Positions 8,186 through 17,569 of a stretch of 49,371 nt of DNA are shown in pieces. The stretch is from assembly GCA_036501515.1 (NCBI GenBank), contig DASYAD010000391.1:1-49371 (forward strand), in the 5' to 3' direction. The notes below the pieces were generated by a model. It was not told the origin of the DNA. It worked only from the letters and a program-made list of their open reading frames with translations, and ran no database searches. A program made the translations under genes and the position numbers. The DNA comes from Trebonia sp036501515. Its GTDB lineage: Bacteria > Actinomycetota > Actinomycetes > Streptosporangiales > Streptosporangiaceae. Position 1 is the first letter of the stretch, and every line of letters begins with the position of its first letter.

Positions 8186-8593
8186 ATGGCACTGCCCGCC
8201 GACGAGCCGGGTCCTGTTGAGGCGATGATGGCGGGCGACGCCGCGTCGCGGCTGCTCGGCATCGAGCTGGTCGAATACGGTCCCGGCTGGGCCACGACCC
8301 GGATGACGGTCACCGGCGACATGGTCAACGGGCACGGCATCTGTCACGGCGGCCTGATCTTCAGCCTGGCCGACACCGCCTTCGCCTGTGCCTGCAACAG
8401 CTGGGGGCCGGCGACGGTGGCGGCCCAGTGCGACATCCTGTTCACCGCCCCCGGCCGCACCGGCGACGTCCTGGTCGCCGAGGCCCGGATGCGGTCCCGG
8501 TTCGGGCGCAGCGGCATCTACGACGTCGCGGTGCACAGCGGCGACGAGCTGATCGCGGAGTTCCGTGGGCGCAGCTCCGAGCTGCGCCGGTAA
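8186..8593 (+). CDS. paaI: Hydroxyphenylacetyl-CoA thioesterase PaaI
   Basis: A 135-residue hotdog thioesterase from ATG 8186, with AGGGAGAG five bases upstream (an in-frame GTG at 8171 is less likely). The signature NGHGICHGGLIFSLADTAFA, with the catalytic Asp of the LAD segment, and FRGRSSELR at the end match PaaI. It releases CoA from hydroxyphenylacetyl-CoA and related dead-end products of the Paa pathway. Lies 35 bp after paaR, same strand; converges with hpaB across 20 bp. Confidence 0.9.
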   Translation: MALPADEPGPVEAMMAGDAASRLLGIELVEYGPGWATTRMTVTGDMVNGHGICHGGLIFSLADTAFACACNSWGPATVAAQCDILFTAPGRTGDVLVAEARMRSRFGRSGIYDVAVHSGDELIAEFRGRSSELRR

Positions 8594-8613
8594 TCGCCGG
8601 TTATCGCAGGGGA

Positions 8614-10065
8614 TCAGGGCCGCTCCAGGAACGCCCGTACCCGCGCCTTGTACGGCTCGCGGTCGTAAGAGCCGACGTAGGCGCCGGCCATCCGCACCGG
8701 GTCGCCGAAGAAGTAGTACTCGTAGAGCGCCTGACGGCCCGCGAAGGCGGAGATGCAGGTGTCCCAGACCAGCCGGAACAGCCGCACTCTGTCCGGGCCG
8801 CTGAGCGAGGCCGACTGCAGGTAGGCCTCGATGTCGGCCGCCGCGGGCCCGTGGATGTCCGCCTCGGTCGGCGTGGCCATCAGCCCGGACGCGCCCAGCT
8901 TGCGCAGGATCTCCGGGAACCGCTGGTAGAGCTTGGGGTACAGGTTGCGGGCCGCGTTCAGCGGCGCCCAGGCCGGGGTGAGCACGCCCCACTCGTTGAC
9001 CTCGGCGTCGGCTTCGGCCGCCCGCAGGAACGCGCGCAGCGTCTCCAGCGTGGTGATGACCTCGGCCACGTCTTCCTGCACGTGACCGAACTGCTCGATG
9101 CCGATCGCCTCGGTCAGCAGGCTGACCAGGCCGAGGATGTACTCCGTCTTGGCCGTGGTCCTGGTGACGACCTGGTGGGTCATGTGGGCCACGGCCGAGG
9201 TGCGGACGTAGAAGCCGTTGCACAGCTCGGGGTCGTTGAGCACGAAGCAGCGCTCGTAGGGGACGTGCACGTCGTCGAAGACGACCACCGCGTCGGGCTC
9301 CTCGAACCGCGAGCCGAGGGGGTGGTCGTGGTGCGGCCGGTCGTAGTCGAGCGGCTCGCGGCTGAGGTAGCGCAGCCCCCTGGCGTCGCCGGGCACCGCG
9401 AACGCGTAGGAATACGGCTTGTCCTCGGGGGTGCCGCGCAGCACGGTGGACGGGAAGACCAGCAGCTCGTCGGCGAACGGGGCGATCGTGGCCAGCATCC
9501 GCGCGCCGCGGATGACCACCCCGTTGTCGTCCTCGCGGACGATCCTGGCCATCAGCTTGCCGCCGCCCTGCTGCGATCCGGAAACCGCCCGGTTGGCCTG
9601 CGGCGGGATCAGCGTGTGGGTGCACAGCAGGTCTTCCTCGCGGACCTTCTCGTAGTAGCGCCTGATGTTCTCGCCGAAGGCCGGGTTGGCCTGCCCGAAC
9701 CAGTCGCCGGCCGAGGCCAGCGCCATCAGCGCGCTGTTCAGGTAGTCGCCGGTGCGGCCGAGCATGCCGTTGCTGTGATCGGCCCATACCTTGCTCGCCG
9801 CGCGCCTTTTGGCCAGGTCGGCTTGTGTCCGCGGGGTCAGGAACGAGGTGCCGACCGGGTCGCCCGTGGTTGGCGACGGGTAAGTGAGGATGTCCTTGTA
9901 GGCCGGGTCGTACTGCAGGTCGAACAGCTCGGCGTAGCTCCGCACCACGTTGCGGAACGCCGGGTGGCCGCCGATGCCGCCGGTCAGCGTCTCACCCTGA
10001 ACGGCGACAGTGGGATGGAAGGCGGACAGCCGCTCAAGGAAGTCCCTGCCGCTGCGTGCGGGCAT
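8614..10065 (-). CDS. hpaB: 4-hydroxyphenylacetate 3-monooxygenase-type flavin hydroxylase, oxygenase component
   Basis: A 483-residue HpaB/PvcC family protein. Recognisable parts: DHSNGMLGRTGDYLNSAL near 94, HTLIPPQANR near 150, the flavin-binding IVREDDNGVVIRGARMLAT, the VVVFDDVHVPYERCFV segment, and QEDVAEVITTLETLRAFLRAAEADA. HpaB uses FADH2 from a separate reductase to hydroxylate 4-hydroxyphenylacetate; neighbouring paa genes make an aromatic substrate likely, but the family also takes phenols and other rings. No reductase is adjacent; the nearest flavin reductase is at 21371. Confidence 0.85.
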   Translation of the reverse strand: MPARSGRDFLERLSAFHPTVAVQGETLTGGIGGHPAFRNVVRSYAELFDLQYDPAYKDILTYPSPTTGDPVGTSFLTPRTQADLAKRRAASKVWADHSNGMLGRTGDYLNSALMALASAGDWFGQANPAFGENIRRYYEKVREEDLLCTHTLIPPQANRAVSGSQQGGGKLMARIVREDDNGVVIRGARMLATIAPFADELLVFPSTVLRGTPEDKPYSYAFAVPGDARGLRYLSREPLDYDRPHHDHPLGSRFEEPDAVVVFDDVHVPYERCFVLNDPELCNGFYVRTSAVAHMTHQVVTRTTAKTEYILGLVSLLTEAIGIEQFGHVQEDVAEVITTLETLRAFLRAAEADAEVNEWGVLTPAWAPLNAARNLYPKLYQRFPEILRKLGASGLMATPTEADIHGPAAADIEAYLQSASLSGPDRVRLFRLVWDTCISAFAGRQALYEYYFFGDPVRMAGAYVGSYDREPYKARVRAFLERP

Positions 10066-10144
10066 CTGCGTCTCCGGTCAGTTGTGTGATCATGAAAACT
10101 TTAACCGCCGGATGAGCCGCCGGCCATGCGGCGGGACTGCGGAT

Positions 10145-10162
10145 GTCCGGCATCGGCCGGAC
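10145..10162. other. Perfect GC hairpin upstream of the hydrolase gene
   Basis: GTCCGGC and GCCGGAC separated by ATCG (7-bp stem) in the 141-bp gap between divergent hpaB and the hydrolase. It may be an operator or a leader hairpin of either transcript; no poly-T follows. Confidence 0.4.
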
Positions 10163-10206
10163 GGGCCCTGACCTGGTCCTGGCCGGCGTCTGGTTGACTG
10201 CTGAGC

Positions 10207-11106
10207 ATGATCCTGCGCGTTGAAGCCGATACCGCCGCGCCTCCGGCGTGGTTTACCGAGGCCCTGGCCGCTCCCGTTACCGAGCACACGGTTGACTGCG
10301 ACGGTGTCCCGGTCGCGTACCGGAAGTGGGGCGGCGCGCCCGGGCGCGGCATCGTCCTCGTGCACGGAGGCGCGGCTCATTCGCGCTGGTGGGATCACAT
10401 TGCCCCGCTGCTCGCGGTCGACGGGCCGGTGATCGCGGTCGACATGTCGGGGCACGGCGACAGCGGCCGCCGTTCGTCCTACAGCCTCGAGGCGTGGGCC
10501 CGCGAGATGATGGCCGCCGCGGCCGACGCCGGGTTCGGCGCGCCGCCGGTGGTCATCGGGCACAGCATGGGCGGCCACGTCACGCTGCGGCTGGGCGGCA
10601 TGTTCGGGTCGCAGATCGAGGGCATCGTCGTGGTTGACTCACCCATTCACGACCTGGCGCCCGAGGAGGCCGCGGCGCAGGGCCGGCGGGTGTTCCGCGG
10701 ACTCAAGGTCTATCCCGACAAGGAAGCGATCATGGCCCGCTTCCGCCCCGTCCCCGACCAGCCGGTGCTCGGCTACATCGCCGATCACGTCGCCGCCACG
10801 TCGGTCCGGCCCGTCGAGGGCGGCTGGACCTGGAAGTGGGACCCGCGCATCTTCGGCCGCGAGCTGCCGCAGGCGCCGCTGACCAGGCTCGACTGCCGGG
10901 TCGCGCTGTTCAGGGCCGAGCACGGCATCATGTCGGCCGCGATGAGCGACATCATGTACGACCGGCTCGGCCGGGTCGCGCCGGTCATCGAGATCCCCGC
11001 GGCCGGCCACCACATCATGCTCGACCAGCCCATCGCGCTGGTCGCCGCGATCCGGACGCTGCTGTCCGACTGGGATCACTCGCTGCCGGCCGAGCCCCGC
11101 GACTGA
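10207..11106 (+). CDS. Alpha/beta hydrolase
   Basis: A 299-residue alpha/beta-hydrolase: oxyanion segment VLVHGGAAHSRWW (about 51-62), VDMSGHGDSG after strand 4, nucleophile elbow GHSMGG with Ser120, and a catalytic His near 277 in AAGHHIML. The substrate is not evident; position before an enoyl-CoA hydratase and a CoA-transferase-family gene suggests hydrolysis of an ester, a ring-cleavage product or a CoA thioester. It is followed after 58 bp by the hydratase, which has its own motif-bearing upstream region. Confidence 0.85.
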   Translation: MILRVEADTAAPPAWFTEALAAPVTEHTVDCDGVPVAYRKWGGAPGRGIVLVHGGAAHSRWWDHIAPLLAVDGPVIAVDMSGHGDSGRRSSYSLEAWAREMMAAAADAGFGAPPVVIGHSMGGHVTLRLGGMFGSQIEGIVVVDSPIHDLAPEEAAAQGRRVFRGLKVYPDKEAIMARFRPVPDQPVLGYIADHVAATSVRPVEGGWTWKWDPRIFGRELPQAPLTRLDCRVALFRAEHGIMSAAMSDIMYDRLGRVAPVIEIPAAGHHIMLDQPIALVAAIRTLLSDWDHSLPAEPRD

Positions 11107-11164
11107 AACGCAATAGAGCATAATGATGTAACTAGGTGAGGGATAAGCGCAGGAGGGCCACCGC

Positions 11165-11956
11165 ATGACGCAGCCAGAACCGCGGGTGTACGAGACCGTG
11201 CTGTTCGAGACGGAGGGCAATGTCGCCACCGTCACGCTGAACCGGCCCGAGGTGATGAACGCCTTCAACCAGACGATGATCGACGAGTTCCGCGACCTGT
11301 GGCAGCGGGTCAGGACCGACGACGCGGTGCACGCGGTGGTGCTGCGCGCGGCCGGGGACCGGGCCTTCTGCACCGGGCTCGACGTGAAGGAGGGCTTCGA
11401 CCGGCCGGGCAACGTGTGGAGCGCGCGGGATCCCGGTGAGGGACTCAGCCCGAAGCAGAACCAGGTCTGGAAGCCGGTCGTCGCCGCCGTGCACGGCATG
11501 GTCGCGGGCGGCGCGTTCTACTGGCTGAACGACTGCGACATCATCATCAGCGCCGACGACGCCACGTTCTTCGACCCGCACGTGAGCTACGGGCTGACCT
11601 CGGCCCTCGAGCCCATCGGGCTGGCCCGGCGGATCCCGCTCGGCGAGGCGCTGCGCTGGGCGCTGCTCGGGCTCGACGAGCGGATGTCGGCCGAACGCGC
11701 GCGCGAGATCGGCCTGGTCTCCGAGCTTGTCCCTGCGGACGGCCTGTGGGCCCGGGCGGCCGAGATCGGGCGGGTCATCGCGGCCAAGCCGGCCGCCGCG
11801 ATCCAGGGCACGGTCCGCGCGATCTGGGAGACCCACGGCCTCGACCGGCAGACCGCGCAGCGCATCGGCTGGCAGTACACCGAGGTCGGCAACCCGATCG
11901 GCAAGGCCGAAGTGTCGCGGGACGGCTTCGTCAAGCCGAAGTGGACCCTGCGGTGA
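11165..11956 (+). CDS. Enoyl-CoA hydratase/isomerase family protein
   Basis: A 263-residue crotonase-fold protein with a clear AGGAGG ribosome site. N-terminal VATVTLNRPEVMNAFNQTM and the oxyanion-hole HGMVAGGAFYWLNDCDIIISADDATF are typical. The region where hydratases carry their second catalytic Glu reads DPHVSYGLTSALEPIG, so the usual FxxPE acid is not obvious and the chemistry may be isomerisation or another crotonase reaction. GTGA overlap with the next gene indicates an operon. Confidence 0.87.
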   Translation: MTQPEPRVYETVLFETEGNVATVTLNRPEVMNAFNQTMIDEFRDLWQRVRTDDAVHAVVLRAAGDRAFCTGLDVKEGFDRPGNVWSARDPGEGLSPKQNQVWKPVVAAVHGMVAGGAFYWLNDCDIIISADDATFFDPHVSYGLTSALEPIGLARRIPLGEALRWALLGLDERMSAERAREIGLVSELVPADGLWARAAEIGRVIAAKPAAAIQGTVRAIWETHGLDRQTAQRIGWQYTEVGNPIGKAEVSRDGFVKPKWTLR

Positions 11957-13128
11957 CGGCGGACAACGCGGTGACGGCGGACACGACGCAGGCCCAGGCC
12001 CTCGGCGACACCAGCGTGGTCTGCCTGGCCGCGATGGGCCCGGTCCCGTTCGCGGCGATGCTGCTCGGCGACCTTGGCGCCCGGGTGACCCGGGTCGACC
12101 GCCCGGGCCGGCCCGGGTCGGTGACCGGCCTGCGGCTCGAGGACGACCCGCGCACCCGCGGCCACCAGGGCATCGGCATCGACCTGCGGACCGGACCCGG
12201 CCGGGCGGTGCTGCTGCGGCTAGTCGAGGGCGCCGACGTGTTCCTCGAGGGCATGCGGCCTGGCGCGGCCGAGAAGCTCGGCATCGGGCCCGATGAGCTG
12301 CTCGAGGTCAACCCGAAGCTCGTCTACGGCCGGGCGACCGGCTGGGGTCAGTCGGGCCCGCGCGCGGACCAGGCAGGACACGACATCAACTACGCCGCGC
12401 TGGCCGGCGCGGTGTTCCCGCTCGGCCCCGCGCAGGCGCCGCCGCTCCCGCCGCTGAACCTGCTGGCCGACTTCGGCGGCGGCGGCGCTTACCTCGTCCT
12501 CGGCGTGCTCGCGGCGCTGCACCAGCGCCAGCGCACGGGGCAGGGTCAGGTCGTCGACGCCGCCATGGTGGACGGGGTCGCGTCGCTGACCACGTTGCTG
12601 CACGGGATGCTGGCGGCCGGCCTGTGGTCCGGTCAGCGGGGCGCCAACGTCTTCGACGGCGCGGCGCACTTCTACCGCACGTACCAGACCGCGGACGGCG
12701 GCTTCATGGCCGTGGGCGCGCTCGAGCCGCAGTTCTACCGCGACCTGCTCGACGCCATCGGGCTGGCCCCCGAGGAGTGGCCGCAGCACGAGCAGTCGCG
12801 CTGGCCCGAGCTGTCCGCCCGGCTGGCGGAGATCTTCGCGTCACGGAGCCGCGCGCAGTGGGAGCATACCTTCGCCGGGCGCGACGCGTGCGTCACGCCG
12901 GTGCTGCCGCCGGCGGAAGCCGCGGCCTCGCCCGAGCTGCGAGCCCGCGGCACGTTCGTCGACTGGGGCGGGGTACCGCAGCCGGCCCCGGCGCCCCGGC
13001 TGTCGGCGTCGGCCGCGGTCGAACGGCCCCGGTCGGGCTGGTGCAGCCACACCGACCAGATCCTGGCCGGGCTCGGCTACCCGGCCGACGAGGTCGTGCG
13101 GCTGCGCGACGGCGGCACCGTCGCCTGA
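11953..13128 (+). CDS. CoA transferase family III, alpha-methylacyl-CoA racemase type
   Basis: I start at GTG 11953, overlapping the preceding stop (391 residues); an in-frame GTG at 11971 lies in a second copy of the same 18-bp sequence. The protein has GDLGARVTRVDRPG, the segment LEGMRPGAAEKLGIGPDEL, GHDINYAALAG (His143/Asp144) and LNLLADFGGGG, the residues used by mycobacterial 2-methylacyl-CoA racemase. The reaction would be epimerisation of (2R)/(2S)-methyl acyl-CoAs so that branched chains can enter beta-oxidation. Grouped with acyl-CoA dehydrogenases, this fits branched-chain or isoprenoid acid breakdown. Confidence 0.85.
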   Translation: MTADNAVTADTTQAQALGDTSVVCLAAMGPVPFAAMLLGDLGARVTRVDRPGRPGSVTGLRLEDDPRTRGHQGIGIDLRTGPGRAVLLRLVEGADVFLEGMRPGAAEKLGIGPDELLEVNPKLVYGRATGWGQSGPRADQAGHDINYAALAGAVFPLGPAQAPPLPPLNLLADFGGGGAYLVLGVLAALHQRQRTGQGQVVDAAMVDGVASLTTLLHGMLAAGLWSGQRGANVFDGAAHFYRTYQTADGGFMAVGALEPQFYRDLLDAIGLAPEEWPQHEQSRWPELSARLAEIFASRSRAQWEHTFAGRDACVTPVLPPAEAAASPELRARGTFVDWGGVPQPAPAPRLSASAAVERPRSGWCSHTDQILAGLGYPADEVVRLRDGGTVA

Positions 13129-13151
13129 CCGGGCACCTAAGACCAAAGCCC

Positions 13152-14156
<1,005 letters not shown>

Positions 14157-14187
14157 GCGGTCACCGGGTCGTGCTCGCTGGCCGGCG

Positions 14188-14985
14188 TCAGACGAACAGG
14201 TCGACGACTGGCTTGGTCTTGAGGTCGTCTTTGAGCAGGTACTCGGCGGCGACCTCCATGTGCGAGCGCCAGTGCTTCTCCGCTCCCGCCGCGTTCCCGG
14301 CCTTGGCCAGCGTGATGAACTTCGTGTACGAGCGGATGACCCGCGCGAAGCGCTCGTCGGTGTCGTTGTCGTCGCGCTGGGCGATTTTCGTCCGCAGGTG
14401 GGTGGCCGCGATGTCCTGGAGCACGGCCCCCTGGATCGCCATCGTCTTGTTGCCGCAGCCTTCCAGGATCACCTGGTGGAACCGGTAGGTCAGCCGTGAC
14501 CAGGTCACCGGGTCGGGGATGAACGGCTTGCGCGCGGCCACCTCGGCCTTGAGGTCGTCAACCACGGCGGTCAGCTTGGCCAGGTCCTCAGCGGTGTGCC
14601 GCAGCGCGAACAGGCGGGCACACGGCGGCTCGGAGATCATCCGGGCCTCGTAGACGTCGTTGATCGTGGCGCCCTCGATCTGCAGCAGCAGCCCGACGTA
14701 GCGGGCGGCGACGGAGGCGTCGGGTGCGGTGACCCGCGCGCCGCCCCGGCTGCCGCGGCGGACCCTGATCAGCGCCTCGGACTCGAGGATGCGGAAGGCC
14801 TCGCGCAGCGTCGGGCGCGATACGCCGTACTGTTCCATCAGCTGGTTCTCGGCCGGCAGGGTTTCGCCCGGCTTGAGTTCCCCGCGGACGATCTGGCGCC
14901 GGAGGTGGCTGGCGATCAGTTCGCCGGTCTTGGGGGCCCGCACCAGTGTCCCGATCTGCGCAGCCGGGTTACTTGCCGTGGTCAT
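14188..14985 (-). CDS. GntR family regulator, FadR subfamily
   Basis: 265 residues. Winged HTH at about 20-90 (ELIASHLRRQIVRGELKPGETLP, QYGVSRPTLREAFRILESEALI, RRGSRGGARV), then an FCD-type all-helical ligand domain with EARMISEPPCARLFA and the metal/ligand His in YRFHQVILEGCGN. It is divergent from a three-gene acyl-CoA dehydrogenase operon; control of that operon in response to an acyl-CoA or organic acid is an inference. A motif shared by several acyl-CoA promoters in this window lies in the intergenic region. Confidence 0.88.
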   Translation of the reverse strand: MTTASNPAAQIGTLVRAPKTGELIASHLRRQIVRGELKPGETLPAENQLMEQYGVSRPTLREAFRILESEALIRVRRGSRGGARVTAPDASVAARYVGLLLQIEGATINDVYEARMISEPPCARLFALRHTAEDLAKLTAVVDDLKAEVAARKPFIPDPVTWSRLTYRFHQVILEGCGNKTMAIQGAVLQDIAATHLRTKIAQRDDNDTDERFARVIRSYTKFITLAKAGNAAGAEKHWRSHMEVAAEYLLKDDLKTKPVVDLFV

Positions 14986-15076
14986 GGCGCCATCATATCG
15001 ACTAGTTAATTAAAAGATCGAACCCAAACGACTATTTAGATCGACTCGGCCGACCCTCCCAGGTGATCAGACATCA

Positions 15077-15099
15077 TAGTACAATCAGTAAACTATAAT
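15077..15099 (+). promoter_or_regulatory. Promoter and shared acyl-CoA motif upstream of the dehydrogenase operon
   Basis: TATAAT at 15094-15099 is a perfect -10 hexamer, without a good -35. Overlapping it, TAGT (15077-15080) and ACTA (15092-15095) form an inverted repeat with 11 bases between, starting ACAATCA. The same arrangement occurs at 41361-41379. Overlap with the -10 suits a repressor site. Confidence 0.5.
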
Positions 15100-15219
15100 G
15101 GAGCTCCCGGGGCGAGACCAGGGACCGAGGCGAGGGGCTGCCATCAGCGAGCTCGCGAGCGAGTCAGTAAGCACCGCGCGTCCGCGAATGCGGCCGACGA
15201 GCGCCAGCGAGGAGGGCTC

Positions 15220-16344
15220 ATGAGTGTGGGCTACCCGGACGGGCACGAGGAGCTGCGGCAGCTCGTCCGCGGGTTTCTCCGCGACAAGTCGCCCAGCCGT
15301 GAGGTGCGCCGGCTGGCGGAGGCGGGAGCCGGCCGCGACGACGCGGTCTGGGCGCAGCTGGCGGGCCAGCTCGGCCTGACCGGGATCGCCGTCCCCGAGC
15401 AGTACGGCGGCGCCGGGTACGGGCCGGCGGAGCTCGGCCTGGTGCTCGAGGAGATGGGCGGGGCGCTGCTGGTGTCGCCTTACTTCAGCACCGTCGTGCT
15501 GGCCGGACAGGCGCTCGCCGCGGCCTTCGACGAGGAGGCCAGGCGGCGCTGGCTGCCCGGCATCGCGGACGGAACGCTGACCGCCACGCTCGCCGTGGCC
15601 GAGCAGTCAGGAACCTGGGACCTGGGCGGCGTGCGGGCAACGGCCGAACGGGCAGGCGACGGCTGGGCGGTGACGGGGACCAAGCTTTTCGTCGTCGACG
15701 GTCACACGGCCGGCCTGCTGCTTGTCGTGGCCCGCGCACCGGACGGCCTTGCCTTGTTCGGGATCGAGGGCGGTGCGGCAGGCGTCGACCGGGCGAAGCT
15801 CGACAGCCTCGACCTCACCCGCGCACTGGCCTCGGTCACGCTGGCTGACGCGCAGGCGGTGAGGGTGGACACGGGCGCGGACTTCGCGGGCTGGCTGTCG
15901 GCGGTCAGCGACCTGGTGCTCGCCGCGCTGGCGGCCGAGCAGGTCGGCGGCGCGGCCAGGTGCCTTGAGCTCGCGGTTGACTACGCCAAGGTCCGCGAGC
16001 AGTTCGGCCGTCCGATCGGCTCGTTCCAGGCCGTCAAGCACAAGTGCGCCGCGATGCTGCTCGAGGTCGAGTCCGGCCGGTCGGCCGCCGCTCACGCCAG
16101 CGCGGCGCTGGCCGGCGGTCAGCCGGACGGGCCGGTCGCCGCCGCGGTCGCCTACGACTACTGCTCGCGGGCCTTCACCCGGGCCGCGAAGGAGTGCATC
16201 CAGATCCACGGCGGCATCGGCTACACCTGGGAGCACGACGCGCACCTCTACCTGCGGCGCGCGAAGTCGTCGCAGCTGCTGCTCGGGCCGCCTGCCGCCA
16301 GGCGCGGCAAGCTGGCCGAGCTGACCGGCCTGACCAGGATCTGA
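15220..16344 (+). CDS. Acyl-CoA dehydrogenase (small-subunit type)
   Basis: 374 residues, strong GAGGAGG ribosome site. N-terminal helical domain with LTGIAVPEQYGGAGYGPAELGLVLEEMG, a degenerate middle beta domain, and a C-terminal domain with DYAKVREQFGRPIGSFQAVKHKCA and ECIQIHGGIGYTWEHDAHLYLRRAK. Such shortened dehydrogenases often pair with a neighbouring larger one to form a heterotetramer sharing one FAD site, as with mycobacterial FadE26-FadE27; the next gene is a suitable partner. The long untranslated leader after the -10 (about 115 nt) shows no other feature I recognise. Confidence 0.9.
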   Translation: MSVGYPDGHEELRQLVRGFLRDKSPSREVRRLAEAGAGRDDAVWAQLAGQLGLTGIAVPEQYGGAGYGPAELGLVLEEMGGALLVSPYFSTVVLAGQALAAAFDEEARRRWLPGIADGTLTATLAVAEQSGTWDLGGVRATAERAGDGWAVTGTKLFVVDGHTAGLLLVVARAPDGLALFGIEGGAAGVDRAKLDSLDLTRALASVTLADAQAVRVDTGADFAGWLSAVSDLVLAALAAEQVGGAARCLELAVDYAKVREQFGRPIGSFQAVKHKCAAMLLEVESGRSAAAHASAALAGGQPDGPVAAAVAYDYCSRAFTRAAKECIQIHGGIGYTWEHDAHLYLRRAKSSQLLLGPPAARRGKLAELTGLTRI

Positions 16345-16354
16345 GGGGACCACG

Positions 16355-17545
16355 ATGACCCTGCAGCGCGCTACCGCGCCGTCCCCGGCCGAGCCCGACG
16401 ACGACTTCCGCGCCCGGCTGCGCACGTTCCTGTCCGCGCACCATCCCGGCCGGCCGCCGAAGGACCCGGGGGAGAAGCTGGCCTGGACCAGGGCCTGGCT
16501 GGCGGACCTGTTCGACGGCGGCTACGCCGGGCCGGGCTGGCCGCGCGAGTTCGGCGGCATGGAGCTGTCATTCGCCCAGCAGGTGATCTACCACGAGGAG
16601 TTCGCCCGCGCCCGCGTTCCCGGCCCTCTCGGCACCGGCCTCGGCATCGCCGCCCCCACGATCATCAAGTACGGCACCGGGCAGCAGAAGCAGCGCTGGC
16701 TGGCCCCGATGCTGCGCGGCGACACGGTCTGGGCGCAGGGCTACTCGGAACCCGGAGCCGGCTCCGACCTGCCCAGCCTGCGCACCACCGCCGTCCGCGA
16801 CGGCGACGACTACCTCGTCAACGGCCAGAAGGTCTGGACGAGTCACGCGGCCGACGCCGACCTCTTCTTCACCCTGGTCAGGACCGGCACGCGGGAGAGC
16901 AGGCAGAAGGGCATCAGCTACCTCGTCATCGACGCCCGCGCACCCGGCGTGCAGGTGCGGCCGCTGCGCGACCTCACCGGCGGACAGCTGTTCGCCGAGG
17001 TGTTCTTCGACGACGTACGCGTCCCGGTCGCGGACCGGATCGGGGACGAGAACGACGGCTGGAAGCTGGCCCGCACCAGCCTCGGGCACGAGCGGGCGGC
17101 CGGCGCGCTGAACCAGGCCGCGCTGTACCGGCGGGTGCTGACCGAGCTCGAGGAGCTCGCGCGCGAACGCGGCCAGCTGTCCGACCCGCTCGTCGTCGAC
17201 CGGTTCACCGACCTGGAGATCAGGGTCAGGATCATCCGCTACAACGCCGAGCGGGTCATCGGCGATATCGTCGCCAAGGGTGAGGCGGGCGCCGCTTCTT
17301 CCGTCTCACGGCTGCTGGTCACCGAGTTCGAGCAGGACATCCACGAGTACGCGGTCGACCTGCTCGGGCCGTTCGGCCTGCTCGGCAAGTCCGCCCCGCA
17401 GTCGGTGCAGCGGTCGCGCTGGCTGCACGGCTTCCTGCGCACCCGCGCCTCCACCATCGGCGCCGGCACCAGGGAGATCCAGCTGAACACCGTCGCGGAA
17501 CAGGTGCTCGGCCTGCCCCATGACCCCGGCATGCCAGCGCGCTGA
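16355..17545 (+). CDS. Acyl-CoA dehydrogenase
   Basis: 396 residues, beginning 10 bp after the previous gene. Carries the flavin/substrate segment WAQGYSEPGAGSDLPSLRTTA, NGQKVWTSHA, VFFDDVRVPVADRIGDENDGWKLA, and the C-terminal STIGAGTREIQLNTVAEQVLGLP. This is the full-length partner expected for the shortened dehydrogenase upstream. It would oxidise an acyl-CoA to the 2-enoyl-CoA using FAD and electron-transfer flavoprotein. Sequence type resembles mycobacterial FadE enzymes for branched or steroid side-chain substrates. Confidence 0.92.
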   Translation: MTLQRATAPSPAEPDDDFRARLRTFLSAHHPGRPPKDPGEKLAWTRAWLADLFDGGYAGPGWPREFGGMELSFAQQVIYHEEFARARVPGPLGTGLGIAAPTIIKYGTGQQKQRWLAPMLRGDTVWAQGYSEPGAGSDLPSLRTTAVRDGDDYLVNGQKVWTSHAADADLFFTLVRTGTRESRQKGISYLVIDARAPGVQVRPLRDLTGGQLFAEVFFDDVRVPVADRIGDENDGWKLARTSLGHERAAGALNQAALYRRVLTELEELARERGQLSDPLVVDRFTDLEIRVRIIRYNAERVIGDIVAKGEAGAASSVSRLLVTEFEQDIHEYAVDLLGPFGLLGKSAPQSVQRSRWLHGFLRTRASTIGAGTREIQLNTVAEQVLGLPHDPGMPAR

Positions 17546-17569
17546 CTCAGGCAGTGAAAGGAAACGCTA

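Noticed and set aside
10094..10106. ATGAAAACTTTA near hpaB as a fourth copy of the dispersed element
   Set aside because: Only about 11 bases match and none of the other conserved blocks follow.
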